Positions 1-6,211 of a stretch of 10,098 nucleotides of DNA are shown in pieces. Below the pieces are notes generated by a model, which saw only the letters and a list, made by a program, of their open reading frames with translations, was not told the DNA's origin and ran no database searches. How positions within the stretch are numbered: position 1 is the first letter of the stretch; every line of letters starts with the position of its first letter. The position numbers were made by a program, and so were the translations under genes. The DNA comes from Chloroflexota bacterium (lineage in GTDB: Bacteria > Chloroflexota > Anaerolineae > Aggregatilineales > UBA2796): positions 1 to 10,098 of the forward strand of contig RFIM01000122.1 of NCBI GenBank assembly GCA_003695215.1, written 5' to 3'.

Positions 1-43
1 AAGTGCCATGTTAACACGGAGCGCACATTTTCTTAATGCGAAG

Positions 44-1324
44 TCACAGCTTACCCGCGCGGATTTTGTTGTACAAATTCTGTGTCGCTTTTGAAGGCGA
101 GATGCCGAGCGTGCGCCGCAGAATATCCGAGAGCTTCTCGTACTGGGCGATGGCTTTATTGATCTCGCCGCGCGAGCTGTAGAGCGACATCAATTCACGA
201 TGAATGTCCTCGCGTTGTGGCACTTCGCGCATGGCGCGCAAGTAAAAGTGAATTGAGCGCTCAGTGTCGTTTTGTGTGCGGTAAAGTCGGGCAATGCCGA
301 TCAACGCTTCGGCATAGGCAAGGCGCAACTGCTCGCGACGCTTGGCGACCCACGGCATGTCGTTTTTATACAGGAATGGCGTGCGATAGAGCCTAATGGC
401 GCTGTACCAAACATTCGGATCGGTTGGTGGGTTCAAACGCGCCGACTCAATGGTCTTTTCAAAGTCGGCCACGTCATAGTGGATCACTAACCGATCAGAG
501 TGACGGTAAAAACCGCCCGAATATTCTGTCAACTCATAGCCAAGCCGCTCGCTGATCTTGCGCTTAGTCACATGGAAGACATTCGTCGCTTCCTTGACAG
601 GCAGGTTGGGCCAGAAGGTGTCAAAGACTTCATTGCGCGTCACCATTGGGTGATCCACGAAGAAGTAGAACAGGTTGCGCGGTAGCGGACCATCCCAAGT
701 AGTGATCGGCTTGCCATTCACGAACACATAGCCACCTGCCAAGCCGTAGACTTCCAGATAGGCCACATCAGGGCGATTGGGATCGAAGAAGCTTTCTTTC
801 AGCATCAGGTCATTGTCCATGTCCACGATGCGAGCTGCACCCTGGTAGACCATCCCTGCCCACATCTGGTAATCCAGCAAGCGGCTGTTGATGACGATCT
901 TGAGATTGTCGGGCAGGATTTCGGAAAGGCGGCCGAAAAAGGCTTGAAGGGCCTCGCGTCCGACCTCCGAGTTGGCCAACAGCAGATCGGCGTTATCCAC
1001 CACCAGATAAGTCGGCTTTGGTTGTGCCCGCTTCAGGTCAGCCACCAGTGCTTCGGCGCATTCAGCGGGCGAGGCCTTGTGGCTAGCTGCTTGCGCGCAC
1101 TGGGCGCCGAAGTTGGGATCGAAGTCCTTCAGCGCTTCGGCCAGTTGCTCAAGGAAGCCGTGCAGATCGGCAGCTTGATTGAGCGCGCAGTAGTACGCCT
1201 CATCGCTCTTGCTCAGATACTCAGTCAACAAGGCGTTACGGTTACGCGATCGCGGTGAGAGCAGGATCAAGCTCTCACCAATGCTTTCGCGTATTCTCTC
1301 AGCCATCAGAATACGGTTGTTCAT
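44..1324 (-). CDS. BTAD-domain transcriptional regulator with degenerate STAND/LAL-like ATPase N-terminus
   Basis: This is probably a cytoplasmic DNA-binding regulator of 426 aa. Residues 1-180 resemble the nucleotide-binding part of MalT/LAL-type STAND proteins: a Walker B-like strand TYLVVDNADLL (105-115) and a sensor-like LKIVINSR (141-148). The P-loop equivalent (about 19-32, LILLSPRSRNRNALL) lacks the GKT/GKS core, so ATP binding is doubtful. Residues 189-285 form an OmpR/SARP-type winged helix (starting LEVYGLAGGYVFVNGKPI), and residues 286-422 are a helical BTAD/TPR domain. The domain order is the reverse of classical SARPs, where the winged helix is N-terminal. The ATG at 1324 is the first start after the upstream stops; no clear Shine-Dalgarno precedes it. 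It lies alone, downstream of hisS, behind a 320-base AT-rich region with a tandem repeat that may carry its operator. The target genes are unknown. The family call is confident; the function is inferred. Confidence 0.85.
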   Translation of the reverse strand: MNNRILMAERIRESIGESLILLSPRSRNRNALLTEYLSKSDEAYYCALNQAADLHGFLEQLAEALKDFDPNFGAQCAQAASHKASPAECAEALVADLKRAQPKPTYLVVDNADLLLANSEVGREALQAFFGRLSEILPDNLKIVINSRLLDYQMWAGMVYQGAARIVDMDNDLMLKESFFDPNRPDVAYLEVYGLAGGYVFVNGKPITTWDGPLPRNLFYFFVDHPMVTRNEVFDTFWPNLPVKEATNVFHVTKRKISERLGYELTEYSGGFYRHSDRLVIHYDVADFEKTIESARLNPPTDPNVWYSAIRLYRTPFLYKNDMPWVAKRREQLRLAYAEALIGIARLYRTQNDTERSIHFYLRAMREVPQREDIHRELMSLYSSRGEINKAIAQYEKLSDILRRTLGISPSKATQNLYNKIRAGKL

Positions 1325-1340
1325 CGCTATCTACACTTTC

Positions 1341-1460
1341 TATAGAATAGGCTTACACAAGACAGTCAGGCACGCAAGCTGAACTTTCTCAAAATACTTT
1401 TATGGCGCAGGCTTACACAAAATAATCAGACATGCAAGCTCAACTTTCTCAAATGCTTTT
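1341..1460. repeat. Two-copy 60-bp tandem direct repeat upstream of the regulator
   Basis: Positions 1341-1400 and 1401-1460 align end to end with an exact 60-base offset. By hand about 46 of 60 positions match. In the core (1351-1390 against 1411-1450) 34 of 40 match, including the identical GCTTACACAA and nearly identical CAAGCT.AACTTTCTC blocks. Five of the six core differences are transitions. On the regulator strand each copy can pair GCTTGC with GTAAGC (one G-U pair) around a loop of about 18 bases. The repeat lies between the likely promoter and the start codon, so it would be in the transcribed leader. It may be a pair of regulator binding sites or an RNA element; neither is demonstrated. 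Confidence 0.85.
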
Positions 1461-1462
1461 TG

Positions 1463-1468
1463 ATTATA
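1463..1468 (-). promoter_or_regulatory. Likely -10 box of the regulator promoter
   Basis: The minus strand reads TATAAT here, a perfect -10 hexamer inside an AT-rich patch. The expected -35 position (1486-1491) reads ACGAGT, far from consensus, so the promoter may be weak or activator-dependent. Transcription would start near 1456, giving a leader of about 130 nt that contains both copies of the 60-bp repeat. Confidence 0.5.
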
Positions 1469-1500
1469 TATGTTTATAGCATGTTACTCGTAATAAAGCA

Positions 1501-1531
1501 ATCTGCCAGGCAGGCAAACTTTGCCGCAGAT
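1501..1531. repeat. Nested inverted repeat: candidate operator or hisS terminator hairpin
   Basis: Outer arms ATCTGC (1501-1506) and GCAGAT (1526-1531) enclose a near-perfect palindrome GGCAAACTTTGCC (1513-1525). On the minus strand, the direction of hisS transcription, the hairpin is followed only by a weak T-rich stretch (TGCTTTATT), so a terminator role is uncertain. It also sits about 50 bp upstream of the regulator -10 box, a plausible position for an activator site. Confidence 0.45.
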
Positions 1532-1645
1532 AAAATTTAAGACTTGCGTGGAATTGTGATCTCTAAGCTCACATCGCTTTAGACAAGTGACCATGCCTCT
1601 AAAAATTCAAAAAAAATTCTCATGGAACTCTAATCGATCCTAACG

Positions 1646-3016
1646 CTAATTTTGAGGGATGCAGAGAAGGGCTTGAGCCTGCTGCGCGCTCTCAGCGCTC
1701 GGACAGACTGTCTCGTGCTGATCGCGCAGCCGCTTGAATTTGACTACGCCGGCAGCCAGTTCATCTTCGCCCAGCAGCGCTACTAGTGGAATGCCGCGCT
1801 TATCCGCATAGGCGAGCTGTTTGCCCAGCTTGGCACTGCCTGCAAAGACTTCAACTGAGAGGCCTGCTAGGCGTAGCTGGCTGGCCAGGCGCAATGCTGC
1901 AGGGCGCAGCGCTTCATTGAAGACGCTCACTAGCACCTGGACGACCGTGCGCTGCAGCGGCTCAGGGTACATGCCGCGCTTCTCCATCAGCACGATCAGG
2001 CGCTCAATGCCCAAGCTAACGCCGACCGTTGGCAAGGACGTCTTGCGGAACAAGCCGATCAGGTCATCGTATCTGCCGCCGCCTGCCAAACTGCCCACGC
2101 GCTCTTCAGGATCGGCGCTGAGCAGGACTGCCTCAAAGATCGGGCCTGTGTAGTAGCCCAGCCCGCGCACCATAGATGGATCGAAGGCGATCATCGCCTC
2201 AGGGACCTGACTCGCCTCAAGGTAGTTAAAGACGCGCTCCAGCTCTGCCAAGCCTTCTAGCGCCAACGGCACGTCAGACAAAATTTGGCGGAAGTGCGCC
2301 AAACGCGCTCTGGCAGCTGCGTAGCCGCATTCTAGCTCGGCGCCTGAGCCAACCAATGCCATGATGCGATCCACAGGCTCAGCCGCTATGCCGCTCTTGA
2401 GCAGCTCTTCGCGCACGCCGTCTACGCCGATCTTGTCTAGCTTATCAATGCTGCGGTAAAGATCGGCCAGCGGCGGGCCTTCCAAGCCAACGTACAGGCC
2501 GATGCCTGTCAGCAGCTTGCGATTGTTCAGCTTGACTGCGAAATCGCTGAAACCAAGCCGCTGCAAAGCCATGACTGCCACGCTGATCACTTCCGCATCA
2601 GCTTCCATGCCTTCCACGCCGATGCAGTCGACATCGCATTGGTAAAACTCGCGGTATCTGCCGCGCTGCGGGCGCTCGGCGCGCCAAACCGGGGCGATTT
2701 GATAGCGCCGAAAGGGCAAGCTCAGCTTGCTCTCATGCAAGGCAAAAGCGCGCGCTAAGGGCACTGTCAGATCGTAGCGCAAGGCTAGTTTCTCCTTGCC
2801 GTTCGGGTGTTGCGCATGGAAGATCAACTTCTCAGCGTCGGCGCCATACTTGCCCAGTAATGTCTCTTCAAGCTCCAGGACGGGCGTCTGCAATGGCTCG
2901 TAGCCGAAAGCTTCGAAGACGCGCGCCACGCGCTCGATCACGAATTGACGGCGCAGCAGTTCTTCGGGCAGGAAGTCGCGCATTCCGCTCGGCAGGCGCG
3001 GCGTAATCTTCTCCAC
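1646..3016 (-). CDS. hisS: Histidyl-tRNA synthetase
   Basis: Class II aminoacyl-tRNA synthetase that charges tRNA-His with histidine using ATP in the cytoplasm. The 456-aa protein has all the family landmarks: the N-terminal RLPSGMRDFLPEE, RYDLTVPLAR (80-89), the motif 2 loop RYQIAPVWRAERPQRGRYREF (about 104-124), the histidine-binding VRGLGYYTGPIFE (283-295), GGGRYDDL (312-319) and motif 3 GVSLGIERL (332-340). A C-terminal anticodon-binding domain spans about 355-450. The GRYREFYQCDVD form of motif 2 differs from the GRYRQFHQ form of E. coli and belongs to the other main HisRS lineage, which also includes eukaryote-like enzymes; this is from memory of the family. Translation starts at a GTG (3016-3014) behind AAGGAA (3028-3023) six bases upstream. 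A strong promoter lies just before it, so it is probably transcribed alone. Confidence 0.97.
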   Translation of the reverse strand: MEKITPRLPSGMRDFLPEELLRRQFVIERVARVFEAFGYEPLQTPVLELEETLLGKYGADAEKLIFHAQHPNGKEKLALRYDLTVPLARAFALHESKLSLPFRRYQIAPVWRAERPQRGRYREFYQCDVDCIGVEGMEADAEVISVAVMALQRLGFSDFAVKLNNRKLLTGIGLYVGLEGPPLADLYRSIDKLDKIGVDGVREELLKSGIAAEPVDRIMALVGSGAELECGYAAARARLAHFRQILSDVPLALEGLAELERVFNYLEASQVPEAMIAFDPSMVRGLGYYTGPIFEAVLLSADPEERVGSLAGGGRYDDLIGLFRKTSLPTVGVSLGIERLIVLMEKRGMYPEPLQRTVVQVLVSVFNEALRPAALRLASQLRLAGLSVEVFAGSAKLGKQLAYADKRGIPLVALLGEDELAAGVVKFKRLRDQHETVCPSAESAQQAQALLCIPQN

Positions 3017-3068
3017 AAGGCGTTCCTTGCACTCACGTACAAGATGTTATTCACCACATGCGTCCTTT

Positions 3069-3097
3069 ATCATAGTCTACAAAGGCACAATTATCAA
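3069..3097 (-). promoter_or_regulatory. Sigma-70-type promoter of hisS
   Basis: On the minus strand, TTGATA (3097-3092) is separated by exactly 17 bases from TATGAT (3074-3069), close to both consensus hexamers. The start point would be near 3062, giving a leader of about 45 nt that carries the AAGGAA ribosome-binding site. The leader is too short for a T-box and none is visible. Confidence 0.75.
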
Positions 3098-3152
3098 TAC
3101 TTTTTTCAGCTGCGTGAAGCATTTTTATTGAATTCTTACATTGTGAGTATAA

Positions 3153-5162
3153 CTAAGGCAACCTGAGCTGTGCGATCAAGAAGCCGCCGCGCTCTATCTC
3201 AAAGCCTTTCTCAAAGTCGCCTGAAGCCCGCTCGCTCAGCAGGATTTGCGCCGATTGCAATGAAAAGGTGAGGCCGCCTGCCACGTGATAACGGGCTGAC
3301 TCAAAATGCTGCGTCTGACCTGTAAAATTAATAGCGATCAGATAGAGCGAGTCGTCTGACCAGCGCTGAAGCACATACAGGGCATCTTCGTTGCGCGGAA
3401 TGGCGAAGTTGCCTGCGCGCAAGGCGGCTTTTTCGGCGCGTAGCTTGCCAAGCTGACGGTACAGGCTCAGCAGCGAGGTCGGATCGCCATCCTGCTCTTC
3501 CACGCTGATGCCATCATAGGGTGCGTTATTACGGTTGGCGGGCTTGAACCAGCGCGTCATGCCTGCGCCTGTCTCTGCGGCGTACCAATCAAGTGGCTCG
3601 CGGCGGAACTCATCGAAATACGGATTGCCTGCGCCTTTCACGCCTTTCATGCCGATCTCTTCGCCATAATAAATGGTCGGCACGTCAGGCGCGGTGTAGA
3701 GCCAAACAGCTGCAGCGCGCGCCAATTGCCAATTGCCTTCTACCATGCTCATCAAGCGATTGGTATCGTGATTGTGCGTGAAGTGCGCTAGGAAGGTGGT
3801 CGGCGCGATAGTGCGGCGCAAGGCGCGCATGGCTGAGCCAAGCGGCGCTGCGCCGCCGATGCCATTGATAATGCCATCACCATTACGATCCTGATGGCCG
3901 CTGAGCGCGTGAAAAGCAGGGAAGTGGAAAGCTGCATCTAGGGCGGTGCCATCTAGGAAGCGGCTGATGGTCGCGCCATCTGCCCAAATCTCGCCCAGAA
4001 GGATCGCGCTAGGATTGACGCGATCCATAGCGGCGCGCAGCTCGCGCCAGAATTCAAGCGGCACGTCTTTTGCCACATCGGCGCGGAACCCATGCACGCC
4101 ATCCGACGGATCGCCGTCACTGTTCGGATCGAGCCAATGCAGCGCGACGTCGATCATGTAAGCGCGCACGCGCGGCGAATCGTAGTTCAGCTCTGGCATG
4201 AAGCCGATGCCTGCAAAGGTTTGATAGCGCGTGTGCTCAGGATTGTTCCAGATATAGAAGTCCGCATACTCACTTTGCGGCCTGCCAAGCGCATCGCGGA
4301 AGAACGGATGCTGATTAGAAGTGTGATTGGCCACGTAGTCGATCAGCAAATACATGCCGCGCTGACGGACGGCTTGAATCAGCGCCAGGAAGTCCTCGCG
4401 TGTGCCATAATCAGGATTGATCGTGTAATAATCAAGAGTGTCGTAGCCGTGATAGGATGGGCTGCTGAAGATTGGCAAAAGCCAGATCGTATTGGCGCCA
4501 AGCGACTGGATATAATCCAGGCCTTCGATCACGCCGCGCAGATCGCCAACGCCATCGCCGTTGGAATCGCGGAAGCTGCGCACGAAGAGCGCATAAATCA
4601 CGCTCTCACCAAACCAAGCTGTCTCAGGCTTGCGCACAGGCAGCGGATCGAAGTCGGGCGCGCTGAGCGTCGGCGCGGCTTCAGCGACCACTTCGACCTC
4701 AGGCAGCTGGGCGAGATCGCCCTGCCAATCGGCATGAGCGCTCAAAATCCAGGCCGATTGACCCTCAGGCAAGGTGATCTGGACGAAGCGGCGGCTGCGC
4801 GCGCTAGCGCTGACAGCTGTGCCTGCGAGCAGCTGCCCGATCTCAGGCGCGGCCAGTGAAGGCTGGCTGCGCGCGGCTGTGTTGCGATTGAGCGTGCCAT
4901 TCAAGCCTGTGGCAGGCGCTGTTGGCTCAGGCGTTGGCGTTTCGGTCGCCTCAGGCGTCGGCGATGGCGTTGGCGTGGCGCTGGGCAGCGGTGTTGGCGT
5001 TGGCGTGCGCGTGGCCGTGTTCAACGGCATGGCAGTCAGCGTGGCAGCGACGCGTTGCGTACCTTCAGCGCGCGCTGTGACGGTCAAGATCGTATCAGAT
5101 GAGTCGCAGCTGCTCAGCAAGGCTGCAAAAAGCAGCAGTAGCAGCGATAGATGTTTAGGCAT
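3153..5162 (-). CDS. Secreted lipoprotein alpha-amylase family (GH13) glycoside hydrolase with SH3-like domain
   Basis: Extracytoplasmic enzyme that probably hydrolyses or transglycosylates alpha-glucans (starch, maltodextrin); the exact specificity cannot be read from sequence. The 669-aa product starts with a lipoprotein signal (MPKHLSLLLLLFAALLSSC, lipid-carrying Cys19). A Thr/Pro-rich stalk (about 50-83) and an SH3-like domain (about 88-150) follow. The GH13 barrel starts at about 184 and keeps all four conserved regions: DYVANH (275-280), GFRADVAKD with the nucleophile Asp362, GEIW with the acid/base Glu391, and FTHNHD with the transition-state Asp466. DSNGDGVGD (199-207) looks like a calcium-binding loop. 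The C-terminal beta domain ends at Pro669. The ATG at 5162 is the only start giving the signal peptide; the ribosome-binding site is weak (GGAA, seven bases upstream). It is divergent from the ABC operon and has its own promoter. There is no sugar-transport gene beside it here. Confidence 0.93.
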   Translation of the reverse strand: MPKHLSLLLLLFAALLSSCDSSDTILTVTARAEGTQRVAATLTAMPLNTATRTPTPTPLPSATPTPSPTPEATETPTPEPTAPATGLNGTLNRNTAARSQPSLAAPEIGQLLAGTAVSASARSRRFVQITLPEGQSAWILSAHADWQGDLAQLPEVEVVAEAAPTLSAPDFDPLPVRKPETAWFGESVIYALFVRSFRDSNGDGVGDLRGVIEGLDYIQSLGANTIWLLPIFSSPSYHGYDTLDYYTINPDYGTREDFLALIQAVRQRGMYLLIDYVANHTSNQHPFFRDALGRPQSEYADFYIWNNPEHTRYQTFAGIGFMPELNYDSPRVRAYMIDVALHWLDPNSDGDPSDGVHGFRADVAKDVPLEFWRELRAAMDRVNPSAILLGEIWADGATISRFLDGTALDAAFHFPAFHALSGHQDRNGDGIINGIGGAAPLGSAMRALRRTIAPTTFLAHFTHNHDTNRLMSMVEGNWQLARAAAVWLYTAPDVPTIYYGEEIGMKGVKGAGNPYFDEFRREPLDWYAAETGAGMTRWFKPANRNNAPYDGISVEEQDGDPTSLLSLYRQLGKLRAEKAALRAGNFAIPRNEDALYVLQRWSDDSLYLIAINFTGQTQHFESARYHVAGGLTFSLQSAQILLSERASGDFEKGFEIERGGFLIAQLRLP
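4914..5009 (-). repeat. Low-complexity Thr/Pro stalk-coding repeat
   Basis: This part of the amylase gene encodes about 32 residues dominated by TP/SP dipeptides (TRTPTPTPLPSATPTPSPTP and onward). The DNA is a degenerate run of GGCGTT/GGCGTC units on the plus strand. Such stalks commonly hold a lipoprotein's catalytic domain away from the membrane and often vary in length by slippage. Confidence 0.75.
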
Positions 5163-5203
5163 GGCTTAATTCCAGGTGTAGGCGCTGGTAGATATTCGGC
5201 AAA

Positions 5204-5232
5204 AGTATAAGAAAATTTACCTGCACAGGCAA
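5204..5232 (-). promoter_or_regulatory. Sigma-70-type promoter of the amylase gene
   Basis: On the minus strand, TTGCCT (5232-5227) is followed after 17 bases by TATACT (5209-5204). Transcription would begin near 5197, leaving a leader of about 35 nt before the ATG at 5162. A small inverted repeat, CCTGCACAGG (5220-5229), overlaps the -35 box and might bind a regulator, but its arms are only four bases. Confidence 0.6.
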
Positions 5233-5260
5233 CTCTCTATCGAGCTGAGCATAGACTGTG

Positions 5261-5266
5261 TAGAAT
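5261..5266 (+). promoter_or_regulatory. -10 box of the ABC operon, implying a leaderless mRNA
   Basis: TAGAAT ends seven bases before the ATG at 5274, so transcription should begin at or within a base or two of the start codon. There is no Shine-Dalgarno between the box and the ATG (GTAGCCT only). No good -35 is visible at 17-18 bases upstream (TATCGA/CTATCG), as is common for leaderless promoters. Confidence 0.5.
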
Positions 5267-5273
5267 GTAGCCT

Positions 5274-6203
5274 ATGATCAAAGTAGAATCGCTCACCAAA
5301 CGTTACGGACGCTTCATGGCGTTGCGTGGCATCAGCTTTCAGGCTGAGAGCGGCGAGATTCTCGGCTTTCTCGGCCCGAACGGCGCAGGCAAGACGACAA
5401 CCATGCGCATCTTGACCGGCTACATGCCGCCGACCAGCGGGCGCGCCTTCGTGGCCGACTATGACGTCTTCATGGACTCGCTCGAGGTGCGCAAGCGCGT
5501 CGGCTACTTGCCCGAGACCGTGCCGCTTTACCCTGACATGAGCGTGCATGGCTATGTCAAATATATTGCGGAGCTACGCAGCGTGCCGCAAGCTGCCAGC
5601 CGCGCCGACGATGTGCTGCGCCTTGTGGGCATGCACACGCGCCGCGATAGCCTGATTCGCAACATTTCGAAGGGCATGCGTCAGCGCGTTGGCTTGGCGC
5701 AAGCGCTCGTCCACGATCCGCAAGTGCTGATCCTGGATGAGCCGACCATCGGCTTGGATCCGCGCCAAACGCTCGAGGTGCGCGAGCTAGTGCGCAGCCT
5801 AGGCAAGACGCATACAATCATGTTCAGCACGCATATCTTGAGCGAGGCTGAGCAAGTCTGCGATCGCGTGGTGATCATCCATCGCGGCGAGATCGTGGCC
5901 ATGGATAAGCCTGAGGCGCTGCGCGATCAGCTTCAGCAAGGCGCACGGCTTTTTGTGCGCGTCGGCAAGGCGCCATCAGCTGAGGCAGTGCGCAAGGCGT
6001 TGCTGAACATCGCGGGCGTGGCTGAAGTGACGCCTTTGCAAGAGGCTTTCAGCGTGGCGGCACGGCGCGGCGTGGACGTGCGTGGGCGCATCGCTAGCGC
6101 CATCAGCGCCGCTGGCTGGGAACTCCTGGAATTGCGCCCTTTGGCCATGTCGCTTGAAGAGATATTCCTGGAACTGACCGTGCAGCAAGACCAGAGCGCA
6201 TAA
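5274..6203 (+). CDS. ABC transporter ATP-binding protein, GldA/CcmA-like
   Basis: Cytoplasmic ATPase that should power the permease encoded immediately downstream. The 309-aa protein has Walker A GPNGAGKTT (34-42), a signature motif SKGMRQR (132-138), Walker B VLILDEPTIGLDP (151-163) and the H-loop His187. The segment VGYLPETVPLYPDM (about 76-89) matches the GYLPE...PLY pattern of GldA-type subunits. A C-terminal extension (about 220-309) is typical of ABC-2 exporter ATPases. The start is supported by the standard N-terminus MIKVESLTKRYG. It is the first gene of a four-gene operon; the next ATG is eight bases after its stop, preceded by GAGAGG. All ATPase residues are intact. The substrate is unknown: GldA takes part in Bacteroidetes gliding, but homologous operons occur in many non-gliding bacteria. 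Confidence 0.95.
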   Translation: MIKVESLTKRYGRFMALRGISFQAESGEILGFLGPNGAGKTTTMRILTGYMPPTSGRAFVADYDVFMDSLEVRKRVGYLPETVPLYPDMSVHGYVKYIAELRSVPQAASRADDVLRLVGMHTRRDSLIRNISKGMRQRVGLAQALVHDPQVLILDEPTIGLDPRQTLEVRELVRSLGKTHTIMFSTHILSEAEQVCDRVVIIHRGEIVAMDKPEALRDQLQQGARLFVRVGKAPSAEAVRKALLNIAGVAEVTPLQEAFSVAARRGVDVRGRIASAISAAGWELLELRPLAMSLEEIFLELTVQQDQSA

Positions 6204-6211
6204 GAGAGGCT

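Larger units (their letters stand above)
1325..1645. other. AT-rich intergenic region between hisS and the regulator
   Basis: This stretch of 321 bases has no convincing gene. It is clearly more AT-rich than the coding sequence on either side. From the regulator side it contains a 10-bp palindrome TTCTATAGAA (1338-1347), a two-copy 60-bp tandem repeat (1341-1460), a minus-strand TATAAT box (1463-1468), a nested inverted repeat (1501-1531), a TGTGA/TCACA pair 9 bases apart (1555-1573) and an eight-A run (1609-1616) that reads as U8 in hisS mRNA. It probably combines the 3' end of the hisS transcript with the promoter and leader of the regulator. Confidence 0.8.

Noticed and set aside
1555..1573. 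CRP/FNR-like half sites TGTGA and TCACA
   Set aside because: The spacer is nine bases, whereas CRP-family sites need about six, and the position does not fit the promoter nearby.
1484..1594. A 36-codon minus-strand ORF between hisS and the regulator
   Set aside because: There is no properly spaced ribosome-binding site, it runs through the palindrome at 1501-1531, and the predicted peptide shows no recognisable feature.
1601..1645. Intrinsic terminator directly after hisS
   Set aside because: A U8 tract would follow the stop codon, but only a three-base-pair stem (TTC/GAA) can form before it, too weak to call.
3017..3062. T-box or other riboswitch in the hisS leader
   Set aside because: The predicted leader is only about 45 nt and shows no conserved T-box sequence or specifier stem.
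3110..3135. Terminator hairpin after the amylase gene
   Set aside because: TTCA/TGAA is only a four-base stem; the nearby T-run lies on the plus strand, where there is no gene to terminate.
4511..4518. TATAAT-like boxes inside the amylase (4511) and GldG-like (8044) genes
   Set aside because: They encode in-frame Tyr/Ile/Asn codons, lack -35 partners and have no downstream gene start.
4092..4859. A 255-codon plus-strand ORF opposite the amylase gene
   Set aside because: It lies entirely antisense to a GH13 gene with all catalytic motifs, has no recognisable domains or ribosome-binding site, and is the expected shadow of GC-rich codon use.
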